Positions 54,476 through 64,000 of a DNA stretch of 64,000 bases are shown piece by piece (the stretch's first letter is position 1; each line of letters opens with the position of its first letter). Source of the stretch: Parastagonospora avenae f. sp. tritici 18332-5 (Eukaryota > Ascomycota > Dothideomycetes > Pleosporales > Phaeosphaeriaceae); the NCBI GenBank assembly GCA_022559985.1, contig JAFJTR010000047.1:1-64000 (forward strand). Direction: 5' to 3'. The translations under genes and the position numbers were made by a program. The notes beneath the pieces were generated by a model. It saw only the letters and a list, made by a program, of their open reading frames with translations. It did not search any database and was not told the DNA's origin.

Positions 54476-55460
54476 GTCCTATCGTAGCGCGTATCGAGTT
54501 TCGAGTATCGAGTCTCGAGTATCGCGAGTGCCTGTGCGTGCTAATGACACGGAGGCGAGCCGGTGGTTGAGACTGCGACCTAGGGGCCGACGGCACTCAG
54601 GTGGGAAGCAGCCTGCGCTGGGCTGGGAGCAGAACAAAAGACGGGCTGGTAGGCGGTCGTGGGACAAGTTGCATGGCGTGTGGTGAAGGTGGATAGATAG
54701 GCGAACATGTCTCAGAGAACGCACGAGGGAATGGCTGCCACATGTAGGCAAAGTGTGTCAATAGTGACATAGCCAGAGTGCATTTGGCGCTTGCCGCGGG
54801 CGCCTGCCTTGGCTCTGGCGACCATGTGATAGCTGCCGCGAAGCCAACATCGGTCAGCGTGGTGGAGCCCGCAGTTATGGGCAAACGGGTGTGCATCGTG
54901 ATCAAAACTATGGCAATCGAGAGCATTTGCCATGGGATCGACTATCGCACATTCGTTTGTCCCTAGTCGCAGCGGCTGCAAATGCAAATGCGCGTCATTG
55001 CTCCATGGCCTGCTTCTCCCCACAAATCGGGCGTGCGGCGGCGCGAGGGCTCCGATTGGCAATTCGGCAGCAACAAATGCTCCAGGCGAGACCGCCCCTA
55101 TGAGACGTCTGGAATTACAAAGGGCCGCCCGGGTTGCTCGATTAGTCAACCCTGACGCTTCGCTTCCAAACTTGCAAACACGGGGCTTGAGCGTCTCCGT
55201 GGGCACTGGGCACCATCCGACGCGCTTTGAAGTTTGCGGGGAGACATGTACCGAGCTAATCGTCTACAACCATGTTGCCGTCACCACCCTGGACATTCCG
55301 CCGGTCCTTGTCTGAGTGGCTGGAAATAATCGACGTCCCTCCATTATTTTATATCTCCGGACATTCTCCTCCCTCCCATCTATTTGTGACCTGTGCGACT
55401 CGTGTCACTTAAAGCTCCCCGTTGTCTTATTCATTTCAAGGCCATCCTACCATTGCAAAC
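54476..55460. promoter_or_regulatory. Divergent intergenic region, Rab and lactate dehydrogenase genes
   Basis: 985 bp with the two promoters. A short repeated motif (tcgagtatcgag / tctcgagtatcg) lies just upstream of the Rab start at 54.50 kb. The frames present on both strands do not look coding. Confidence 0.4.
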
Positions 55461-57037
55461 ATGAACCGCAACAGCAACGACACCCAGGCTGTGAAGCTTA
55501 CTGGCGAAGAGGTTGCAAAGCACAACAGCAGAGAATCATGCTGGGTCATCATCCATGGCCGCGCCTACGACATCACCGAGTTCCTGCCTGAGCATCCTGG
55601 AGGTCCCAAGATCATCCTGAAGTATGCTGGCAAAGACGCAACCGAAGAGTACGAGCCAATTCATCCGCCGGACACGCTCGACAAGTACCTAGACAAGTCC
55701 AAGCATCTGGGCGAGGTTGATATGCAAACCGTGGAGAAAGAGGAGAAGGAGTTTGACCCCGAGGAAGAGGAGAGACAGAAGCGTATCGACCGAATGCCAA
55801 TCTTGGAGCAATGCTACAATCTCATGGACTTTGAGGCTGTTGCCCGCAAGGTTATGAAGAAGTCAGCCTGGGCATACTACTCGAGTGGTGCAGACGACGA
55901 GATTGTGAGTAGTGAGCTAGATAGGAATGATCTACGCTGACAGACCAACAGACACTACGCGAGAACCATAGCGCCTTCCACAAGATCTGGTTCCGACCCC
56001 GCGTCCTCGTCGATGTTGAAAAGGTAGACACGTCTACCACGATGCTCGGAACAAAAGTCGATATTCCCTTCTACGTGACTGCTACGGCGCTTGGCAAGCT
56101 CGGCAATCCAGAAGGAGAGGTCGTCTTGACCCGCGGCGCGCACAAGCACAACGTGGTCCAAATGATCCCCACACTCGCGTCATGTTCTTTCGATGAGATC
56201 GTGGACGAGGCCAAGGATGGGCAATGCCAATGGTTACAGCTGTATGTCAACAAGGATCGCGAGATCACAAAACGCATCGTGCAGCACGCCGAGAAGCGTG
56301 GATGCAAGGGCCTTTTCATCACCGTAGACGCACCCCAGCTTGGCCGCCGCGAGAAGGATATGCGTTCAAAATTCTCAGACGTGGGTTCAAATGTCCAGAG
56401 CACATCCGGCGACAACGTGGACCGCAGTCAGGGAGCAGCACGAGCCATTTCGTCCTTTATTGACCCCAGCCTGAGTTGGAAGGATATCCCATGGTTTAAG
56501 AGCATCACTAAGATGCCCATTATCCTGAAGGGCGTCCAGTGTGTTGAGGATGTCATCCGTGCTGTCGAAGTTGGTGTGGATGGAGTCGTTCTCTCGAATC
56601 ACGGAGGTCGTCAACTCGACTTTGCCCGGTCCGGCATCGAAGTCCTTGCTGAGGTTATGCCCATTCTACGTCAACGGGGTTGGCAAGATCGCATCGAGGT
56701 GTACATTGATGGCGGTGTGCGACGAGCAACGGACATCATCAAGGCAGTTGCACTAGGTGCAAAGGGTGTCGGCATCGGGCGACCGTTCCTCTACGCCATG
56801 TCTGCTTACGGTCTGCCTGGCGTTGACCGCGCCATGCAGCTACTCAAGGACGAGATGGAGATGAACATGCGCCTCATTGGTGCCTCCAGCGTCGCAGATC
56901 TTAACCCTTCGATGCTCGACATAAGAGGACTGAGCTTGCACACGGCACCAGTTCCCAACGACACGCTTAGCTTGAATTCATATGATCCGCTCATCGGACC
57001 ACAAGAGAAGGTCGTTGTGCAGAAGGCTAAGCTGTAG
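55461..57037 (+). CDS. CYB2: Cytochrome b2-type FMN-dependent L-lactate dehydrogenase
   Basis: Two exons (55461-55904, 55952-57037) give 509 residues. The 47-nt intron begins GTGAGT, contains GCTGAC and ends CAG. Residues about 8-90 are a cytochrome b5-like heme domain (SCWVIIHGRAYDITEFLPEH, then HPGG and PIHPPDT with the two axial His). The rest is an alpha-hydroxy-acid oxidase barrel: WLQLYVNKDREITKRIV, IILKGVQCVEDVIRAVE and the active-site VLSNHGGRQLDFARS, then YIDGGVRRATDIIKA. The family oxidises L-lactate to pyruvate and passes electrons to cytochrome c in the mitochondrial intermembrane space. No clear mitochondrial presequence is seen, so this paralogue may be cytosolic or act on another 2-hydroxy acid. 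Confidence 0.88.
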
Positions 57038-57519
57038 AGAACGAATATGTCCATGTAGAAATTAGCGCTAGTTATGTTTGTAGGTCCACGGGTAACCCTA
57101 GGCAGAAGTATTGTAAATAGTAAGAGCAACTCTCGAAACATTTTTGGCCACCTTAAAAAACACGCGTGACATGGTAGAACGAGCTTCCTAAACGATACCT
57201 AGTACGCATGTCTATAAGAAGGTCCATCTAAAGTTAGGGCACTCTACTCGTAGCAGGTGGGATTCAAGGCGTGAGCACGTGAGAGCGTGGGTGTGGAGAC
57301 ATCCATTTACCTGCAAGGTTCAGCGCGGGCCGGGGTGGGTTTGCCGATCTTCAAGCTTCTGAGAGTCTTGTCAAGGGCCGCTTCCTCTCACATTCACCCG
57401 TCGCTTCAATTTGGATCGCTCCATTCACAGTCGCGCAACAATCGCACCTAGTATATTTACTCTACTCTCTTTACTTTTGCGCATCGCGTTCTTTCCCACG
57501 CCCATCTTACCATATCGCC
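57038..57519. promoter_or_regulatory. Intergenic region upstream of MED27
   Basis: 482 bp with the CYB2 3' UTR and the MED27 promoter. The last 100 bp are pyrimidine-rich. No gene is seen. Confidence 0.4.
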
Positions 57520-58528
57520 ATGTCAGCGCCGGACGTCACTGGCGACCCAGGTGCTGGCTGGAACGAAGCGCAATGTGCATCGGCCCTCGCACAGCTCGAG
57601 CAGCTTCAAGCGCAGGTGTGCAAGCTGCTGTCACTTTCACTTGTCACAGCTCACGCAGTACAGATTGACGGATTACGGCTGGCGATTCCACGCATCGTCG
57701 AGCCCTTTCAGCGACCCCCAAGCGCCGGAATGTTCAAACAGTATGCCCAGGGTGTGCAAGGGTCACAACAAGATATCAAGACGCTTCACGAGCAGTGGAG
57801 GAGCCCGGAGATCCAGGCAGTGTTTGAATACACTAGAAAGGGCCTGCTTGCCAATTCAGATCTCTCTGCAAGTAGGTCCATGCCCGCACATGGTTGGACC
57901 GAGAGAGAGAAGAAACAGCACAATATCGCAAAGGGGAATCATAGTGATAGTACCGAAGATGGTGGTGCTACTCTTTCCAACGAGGATGTTGCACGAATAG
58001 TCGCAGACTTTGAAAAATCAAAGCCGAGTATCAAGTTGGAGACACAGGACGATAATCGGACAATATCAGTATGGTCAGCATTCACCTCATGTTCGCATGA
58101 ATTAACAAATCTGCAGACTCAATTTGTAGCTAGCAGTGTCAAACTGCGATTTCGTATTACTGTCGAATACGATGGGAGTGGAAAGCACAGGCTCAATGTG
58201 GACAGCATGGGCAGCACTGAACCCTGTCTGTCAATCAACAGGTGCATTGCGTCCCGGCCACACCCGAATAATTTGAAGATTCTCCTGGTAAGACGCTTGA
58301 TTCACCGTTGTTTAATACATTGGATGGATGTATTAGGATTCGGGCTAAGTTTTTTAGGATATGATTACCGCATACAAGACCGTCAAAGGCACATCTTGTG
58401 CCAAATGCGGACGTCTCCTTGACGATCTGGCACTGACACCAACTGCTAGGCGAAGTAAACAAATTGCTACCACGAACGAAACCACCGAGACCGTGTGGGA
58501 AGCCTTCCATGAGAGCTGTTTGGGTTGA
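57520..58528 (+). CDS. MED27: Mediator complex subunit 27
   Basis: Three exons (57520-57615, 57664-58287, 58358-58528) give 296 residues. The first intron (48 nt, in frame, no stop) restores the coiled-coil LEQLQAQ-IDGLRLAIPRIV. The second (70 nt) joins NNLKILL to DMITAYKTVKG. The C-terminal exon carries the zinc-binding end typical of MED27, TSCAKCGRLLDDL and TVWEAFHESCLG. Mediator links transcription factors with RNA polymerase II; MED27 belongs to the tail/upper module. It ends only 3 bp from the stop of the convergent neighbour. Confidence 0.82.
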
Positions 58529-58531
58529 ACT

Positions 58532-59173
58532 CTAAGGCAGCTCCCGTCGCAAGTCACACCCTAGAGCTCCCCTCCCTTGCTCGTTGTGTACCGGGCCGCC
58601 ACGATTCTGTGGCCGGTAATAGAAATCCTGGAACCAGTCCCCATAGACATCGCGATAGGCCTCTGGATACAGATTGTGTTTGTTCTTCCGAGGCTCCGGT
58701 TGCCAAACAGCACCTGTCCATGATGCGCAGTTTGGCACACCGTATTTGCGTGTGCGGAAGTCGTATTGCAGTCCTGGCATACGTCCGCCGAGACCGTCTT
58801 TCTGAGTCCAAGAGGCATGTTTCCTCGAACTCAGAGGAGTCGGATAGGATGTATAGTCAAGACCTGGAATCGAAGCCCATCGATCGCTTGATGGTCGATT
58901 ATGCATGTAGTCATGTTTGTTGGCATTGATCGTAAGGAACATGTCCGGGCCTTTGTTCTGAAGGATGTCCTTGAAGCGGCCCCAAGCTGTGCCATTCCGC
59001 CCGTCCTTTGGCCACACAAATGCCTTGGAGGCCTTCACGTTGCGGAGCTCGCGTCCGTCTTGGAACCACTCGCGTTGAATAGGACACCATACAGCTGCTC
59101 GGTGTTTGGCAGGCCTTCTCCTCTGGTAGAAAGCTGTTGGGAAATGAGGTGGATAAAGCTCAGACTTTGTCAT
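58532..59173 (-). CDS. Conserved-looking hypothetical protein, Trp/Arg/Tyr-rich
   Basis: The intron-less frame encodes 213 residues from MTKSELYPPHFPTAFYQRRR. I do not recognise it. It is rich in Trp, Tyr and Arg and has repeated short segments built on W(F/T)-D/Q (REWFQDGREL, GDWFQDFYYRPQ). It has no membrane segment and no signal peptide. The coding bias looks like the neighbours, and it fills the space between convergent MED27 and divergent NIC96. Being on the opposite strand to several shorter overlapping frames, it is the best candidate here, but RNA evidence would be decisive. Confidence 0.55.
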   Translation of the reverse strand: MTKSELYPPHFPTAFYQRRRPAKHRAAVWCPIQREWFQDGRELRNVKASKAFVWPKDGRNGTAWGRFKDILQNKGPDMFLTINANKHDYMHNRPSSDRWASIPGLDYTSYPTPLSSRKHASWTQKDGLGGRMPGLQYDFRTRKYGVPNCASWTGAVWQPEPRKNKHNLYPEAYRDVYGDWFQDFYYRPQNRGGPVHNEQGRGALGCDLRRELP

Positions 59174-59661
59174 TTTGGAAAGCGCAAAGTGGAGGAAGGT
59201 TGGATTGACTGAGGGGAAGATGCAGCTGCCAATATGCCACCACAGAGATATTCATGAGATATACGCCCGGATGGTCGCCCGCTGTACTTGAGACTTGTCA
59301 CTTCGCATGTGAGGCCCGGATCGCCACATGTGTACAGCGGTTTGCATAGACGAACAAGCAGGTCTAAAGAACGAACGGTCTGCAAGTTTGAGCACTACTT
59401 GATTCTTGTTTGCGAATAAATGCTTGACAGTCAAATTCATGCCCCGTGTGTTGCCATGTCAAAATCCTGTCTAACGGCACAGCCTTCAAAGAGGGTGACG
59501 TTTCTGGTGTTCTACACTCCATTTGCACCTGTATCAGGATGGCCTAGCGTACGGGCAGGGACAAGCGGTCCAAGCTCACCCAGCCTAGTCGGTCTACAGT
59601 TTCGTGAACGCGATCGTTGTTTTCCGCACAATCAACACAGCGCGACAACAAATCCACCACC
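59174..59661. promoter_or_regulatory. Divergent promoter region, hypothetical gene and NIC96
   Basis: The 488-bp spacer lies between divergent start codons. No other gene is seen. Confidence 0.4.
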
Positions 59662-62600
59662 ATGTCGTCGCTTTTCGGTCGTCTTGGAGGCGGACAGCCG
59701 GCATCTAGCGGAGCACTTGCGTCAGGCACTCCTGCCTCACAGTCGCTTTTCGGAAACGCGGGCAACAACACATCGTCAGGCACAGCATCAAGCTTGTTTG
59801 GCGGCAATCCGGGCGGAGGGACTCCAGGCGCAGCAGCGGGCCCGTCGCAGCCAGCAAGCGCCGGGGGCTTTGGAGGCAGTCTGTTTGGAGGCGCCCTTGG
59901 GAGCGCGAAGCCAGCATCGTCGTCTACCTTCCCTGCACTGGGCGCAACATCGACGCCGCAACCGCAAACGCAAACTGGCGGTTCCTTCAGCTTGTTCGCC
60001 AAACCCGCAACGATGCAGCAATCAGTAATGAACAATCAGCAGCAAACGAGCGGCCTCGGACAGCCCTCCCTTTTCGGCGCTGCTTCGACACAGCAGCAGC
60101 CGCAACAGCAGCAGAGCGCCTCTCTGTCCCAGTCAAACGCCGGTACCACTCGCTCGGCACACTTTGACAATCTCCTCGAGCGTGGGCGCAAACGAAATGC
60201 TGGCGAGAACGGAGGGAGCAACTTCGATGAGCTGCCATCGTTACAGCTGGGACTGGGCGACATTGCGCGCAAGGTTCGCAACCTGGGCGCTGGCGGCCCT
60301 TCAGCAGATCACGTTCGGGATGGCGCACAAGACCGTGCAGCGTAAGTGGCCCACTAGACTTTGGAGCAATTGCATGCTGACGCCCTCTAGGCACTACCTT
60401 CTCTCAGCCTCGGGTGTGAAGCTGGGCAGCACCCTTCGCGATCTGAATCAGTTCTCTACTCAAGCCGGCATTGGCGCAAATGGGGCGGCACAGAACCTCT
60501 TCGACACCGATGTCGATGGCTACATCTCGAACCTCCACTCGCAATCCACGCTCTCACTCATCCAAGAAGGCCTGGAACAGTCCAAGCGTGACTTCGACGC
60601 CTTCCTCGAAGACAATGTCCAGATCGAGTGGGACAAACAAAGGCAGAGAATCTATGAGCATTTCGGTCTGGGGCGGCAGAGTGAGGACATGGCAGCTTCC
60701 CAGAGCGCCTTCGGCAGCACTACGAGGGGAGCTTTCGGGCGTTCGACCCGCAAGGGCCGCTCCATGGGCCCAAAAGGCGCGTCTACAAACGGCGCCTCGA
60801 CATTTGGCGCGTCAGTCGGCGGCCCACCCGTCATTGGAAACGGGCAGAGTGTGCTCAATGGGCGTGAAAGTTATGGTGCGTCCGTACTGGGAACACAAGC
60901 CGGCCCTCGGGACCGCTATGAGCGAGACAAGCAAGAGAGGTTCATGGAGGAGGTCAAGAAGCTCAACGACGCACGCCAACGGGAGGCTCCGTTCTCAATT
61001 CTCCGTGCGTTCTCCGAGGTGGAGAGAACTACTGGCACCGAGCATTCAGAACAATTTGTCCTAGCGTACAGAGCGCTTGTCTCGATTACCGGAGAGACGA
61101 ACGAGTCGGAAGCGTCCAATCCTGAATCGAACAATCCCAGGCCCCGAAGTTTCGTTAGGGACTACCTCGAAGAGCAGCCGAACTCAGCAGCGAGCCTGCG
61201 GATACGCAAACGGATTCTAGACGGCTCTCGCACATTTTTGGAGACGCGGTTCCTGGAGCAAGTAGATGCGACGTTGAAGAAGCATCCTAACGAAGCCCTT
61301 GTCGGTGGTGTTCCTTCTCTCTTGAACAAAATCCGCGGTTACATTCGAGCCAGGATGGCCTTCAAGGAATTTGGCGAAGACACAGACTGTCTGCAGAAAA
61401 TCGGTGATTCTGGTGACGAGTACCCTTGGCTCATTGTCTTCTTCTTGCTCAAGGCAGGCTTGTCCGCTGAAGCGGCCGACTACGTGCGAGAGAAGCGCAA
61501 TTTCTTCCAGAACACCGACAGGAACTTTCAGGCAGCTCTATCACACTACGCAACCGATCCAGATCGACGGCTGAGCCCCGATCTCCATCAGAAGATAGGT
61601 CACGTCTTCGCCCAGCGAGCTCGTCTCCAAAGTCAGGTAGATGATCCCTACCGAACTGCTTGTTACAAGATAGTCGGCCGCTGTGATTTGAGCCGTCGAA
61701 GCTTGAGTCCAATCAAGGAGACTATGGACGACTGGATCTGGTTACAGTTTAACTTGGCTCGCGAAGGCAACCGTGCCGAGGAGAATGCTGGCGAGATCTG
61801 GGGCCTGGAAGAGTTGCGATCCTCCATTCGCGACATTGGGCAGAAGCACTTCAGCGAAGACGCTGATTCGGCGGGCGGATACGGTGTCTACTTCTATCTT
61901 ACAACACTTGCTGGTATGTTTGAGTCAAGCCTTGGTTATCTGTATAACCACAACTACGTTTCGACGGTCCATTTCGCGATTGCGCTCGACTACTATGGTC
62001 TACTCAGAGTGTCCGATTGGACTACCGGGGGCTCCGAAGTCCTGACATACACCACGCGACAACAGCCCCAATTAAACTTTGGGCGTGTTGTTGGCGCCTA
62101 TACAGCAGATTTCCGAGCTGCTCGGGCTGATGCTGCGGCTGACTATCTGGTTCTGATCTGCTTGAACTCGGATCTGCCAGGTGATGCTGGCAAGCAGCAG
62201 ACCGAGCTATGCCACGAGGCTTTGCGAGAACTCGTTCTCGAAACACGTGAGTTCTCAACGTTACTGGGCGATGTCAAATCCAATGGTATGACTACTCCCG
62301 GTCTCATCCAGGAGCGTGTGCCGTTACTCAAGCTTAATGGTGAGAATGGGCTTCTGAACATAATCACTCGAGAGGCTGCCAAGATGGCGGACGACAATGG
62401 CCGCACTAACGATGCCATCCTGCTTTGCCACCTCGCTGGCGAGTATGACAGCGTCATTGCTATCCTGAATCGCTCTCTTGCTGAAGCACTGTCGGTGGAG
62501 CTTGGTCAAGAGCCGTTGCGCTTAGAGCCGCTGAAGCCGCGCTTGACCCCTACGGAAGCGCAGCACCAGCACCAGCACCAGCAGCAACAGCAAGTGTCTG

Positions 62601-63172
62601 ACTCCACTAGCATCAGCATGCTCGGCACAGATGACCCGGTCGAGCTCGCTCAGAAGGTACTCGCCCTGTATGACGCGAACAGTCTGTGGTGGAGGCAGGT
62701 CTCGCAATCCAATCGCGAGACTGTGGGTATCTTGTATAATCTCAACGAGATCAAGAAAATCATTGAATCTGGTGATTATCTCACTGCTCTACAAGTAAGT
62801 CTTTTATCTATGATTCATTGTCGGTCCAAGCTAATTATGTCGCAGCGTCTGGAGAACGTCAACATCCTTCCTTTGCAAGCCAAAGGCAACCTCAGCGAAA
62901 TCCGCAAGTCGGCGAATGCTTTTGCTGGCTACCCGCCTGAAATCGCGCGAAATATTGGCAATGTACTGCTTTGGACTATTGGCTGCTGTTCGCGGCACCG
63001 CGAACATCTCCTTGCTGGCACGTTTGTGGACCAGATGCGCAGGAACATAGCGGATTCATTGCTGCAACAGGCTAAGGACTTGATGGTGTTTGCTGGGTTG
63101 ATTAGATACAAGCTGCCGCCGAGGGTTTTCGAGACGTTGGCGAGAGAGGGACAAGATGTCGGTGCCTATTAA
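59662..63172 (+). CDS. NIC96: Nucleoporin NIC96 with GLFG-like N-terminus
   Basis: Three exons (59662-60341, 60391-62794, 62846-63172) give 1136 residues. The introns are 49 and 51 nt; the first removes a sequence containing stops. The first 150 residues are Gly/Ser/Gln-rich with six SLFG/SLFA repeats. A short coiled-coil region follows (FDNLLERGRKRNAG), then the helical Nic96 domain (DYLEEQPNSAASLRIRKRIL, YPWLIVFFLLKAGLSAEAAD, CYKIVGRCDLSRRSLSPI, DDWIWLQFNLAREGNR, NYVSTVHFAIALDYYGLLRV). Nic96 is a scaffold of the inner ring of the nuclear pore and anchors the Nsp1 complex by its N-terminal helix. MSSLFGRLGG is preferred to the upstream in-frame start at 59617. Confidence 0.93.
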
Positions 63173-63282
63173 GCGTCGGCCCACTTGGAGGGAGCATGGT
63201 GGATTGAAGTAATTGAGCAAAGCGGTATTAACGTTGGGATTTGGGATAGATACCATAACCATTAATTTCACATACGACTTGT

Positions 63283-64000
63283 TCATGTCTCACCAAACAC
63301 AAAGACGCCCTTGCCTTGCCGGTATCCTTCTAGAGTATCTTTGACTTTTGCAATCAATTCCTCACCCTTGGTCTCCCATTCCCAACTTATCTTGTCAAAG
63401 GGTGTGTCCTTGAATTCTCCCTTGCGTATCATGTCGAGCACATGGGCAACAGTCTTCTGCTTCTCTTCGGGATGCTTCTCTGCCCATCGACTGACCCAGA
63501 AGCCATGGAAATGAACGTCTTTGAAGATGAGCATAGACGCGGGGATCGCCAGAGGTTGTTTGGACATGGCGCCATATGTAACGAAATGACCAGAAGGCGA
63601 GAGCAATTTCGCCATTGCGGTCGCCGCTTTGCCATTCACACAATTCAAGGCAAGACGGATGGGTTCGCGGCCGGCATTGGTCCATTCTTTTGCTTGGTCC
63701 TTCACGCCTTGTGCTTGGAGCTCTGCATCTGTGATGACCACATCTGCGCCCAACCCTTTCAAATCCTGCTTCAGCTTGTCTTCAGCAGCCTTTTCGTCGC
63801 GGCTGCGGATGACGTTTATGCTTTTATATCCCCACTTCTTACCCAGCTGGATAGCAGCGCGTCCTACGCCAGAATTTGCACCATTTTGGATGAACCATTC
63901 GCCTTTTTTCAATGTTGTGAAGTCGCGCAGCATACGGTATGCTGTGCAAGGATTTATGCTAACTGTGCCAGCTTGAATAGCACTTATTCCTTCCCGCATC
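63283..64000 (-). CDS. ETR1: Mitochondrial trans-2-enoyl-CoA reductase, 3' part only
   Basis: The frame is open from the right edge of the window to a stop at 63283-63285, about 239 residues. It shows the medium-chain reductase fold: INPCTAYRMLRDF, the NADPH site QNGANSGVGRAAIQLGKKWG, INVIRSRDEKAAEDKLKQDL, then ALNCVNGKAATAMAKLLSP and a C-terminal KVKDTLEGYRQGKGVFVF. This matches Etr1/MECR, which reduces enoyl-ACP in mitochondrial fatty-acid synthesis. The N-terminal third with the mitochondrial presequence lies beyond the window. Confidence 0.9.
   Translation of the reverse strand, partial: MREGISAIQAGTVSINPCTAYRMLRDFTTLKKGEWFIQNGANSGVGRAAIQLGKKWGYKSINVIRSRDEKAAEDKLKQDLKGLGADVVITDAELQAQGVKDQAKEWTNAGREPIRLALNCVNGKAATAMAKLLSPSGHFVTYGAMSKQPLAIPASMLIFKDVHFHGFWVSRWAEKHPEEKQKTVAHVLDMIRKGEFKDTPFDKISWEWETKGEELIAKVKDTLEGYRQGKGVFVFGET

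Noticed and set aside
54712..55206. 164-codon minus-strand frame upstream of CYB2
   Set aside because: No domain, overlapped by open frames on the other strand; likely intergenic.
1..64000. CRISPR arrays, bacterial operons, rRNA genes
   Set aside because: None seen; introns and RIP show a fungal nuclear sequence.

Overview
The window looks like chromosomal DNA of a filamentous ascomycete (Pezizomycotina, probably Dothideomycetes/Pleosporales; the class call is inference). Genes carry many short introns (44-87 nt) with GT...AG ends and CTAAC/CTGAC-type branch sites. They encode typical fungal proteins. A block of transposons shows the heavy C-to-T decay expected of repeat-induced point mutation (RIP): sense codons turned into TAA/TAG/TGA, and catalytic Asp turned into Asn.

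Region 1 (1-2534) is GC-rich. It holds a divergent pair: an unrecognised partial ORF on the minus strand and an OrsD-like (DUF3505) reading frame with an in-frame TGA. A second, truncated OrsD-like frame follows.

Region 2 (2535-24950) is an AT-rich nested transposon stack that can be resolved base by base. Ty3/gypsy element A (minus strand, 2535-24289) contains three insertions: a pogo/Fot1-type DNA transposon with perfect inverted repeats and a TA duplication (5476-7318), a Ty1/copia element with 172-bp LTRs (7730-13189), and a solo-LTR-like element (16138-23684). The copia element contains a little-mutated 327-bp non-autonomous element. The solo LTR contains a second gypsy element, B (16218-23450), flanked by the 5-bp duplication aaccg. 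Gypsy B supplies the empty-site sequence for the pogo and copia insertions in gypsy A.

Region 3 (24960-64000) is gene-rich and essentially free of repeats. In order it holds: a Vip1-like RRM protein with a duplicated metallothionein-like tail, an FGGY sugar kinase, EMC10, an RRM protein, a probable spliced non-coding host transcript with one box C/D snoRNA in each of three introns, SFH5, a TMEM135-like protein, six genes for N-acetylglucosamine (GlcNAc) use, a Rab GTPase, a cytochrome b2-type lactate dehydrogenase, Mediator subunit MED27, an unknown protein, nucleoporin NIC96, and the 3' part of mitochondrial enoyl reductase ETR1.

The six GlcNAc genes (35563-52754) form a physical cluster covering a whole pathway: a transporter (NGT1-like), a hexokinase-type GlcNAc kinase, a GlcNAc-6-P deacetylase (DAC1), a glucosamine-6-P deaminase (NAG1), an Ndt80-type regulator (RON1-like), and a GH3-GNAT fusion (NGS1-like). 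The GH3 half of the fusion lacks the usual catalytic residues and so looks like a sensor. The fusion and DAC1 share a divergent promoter that contains a perfect Ndt80-type site.
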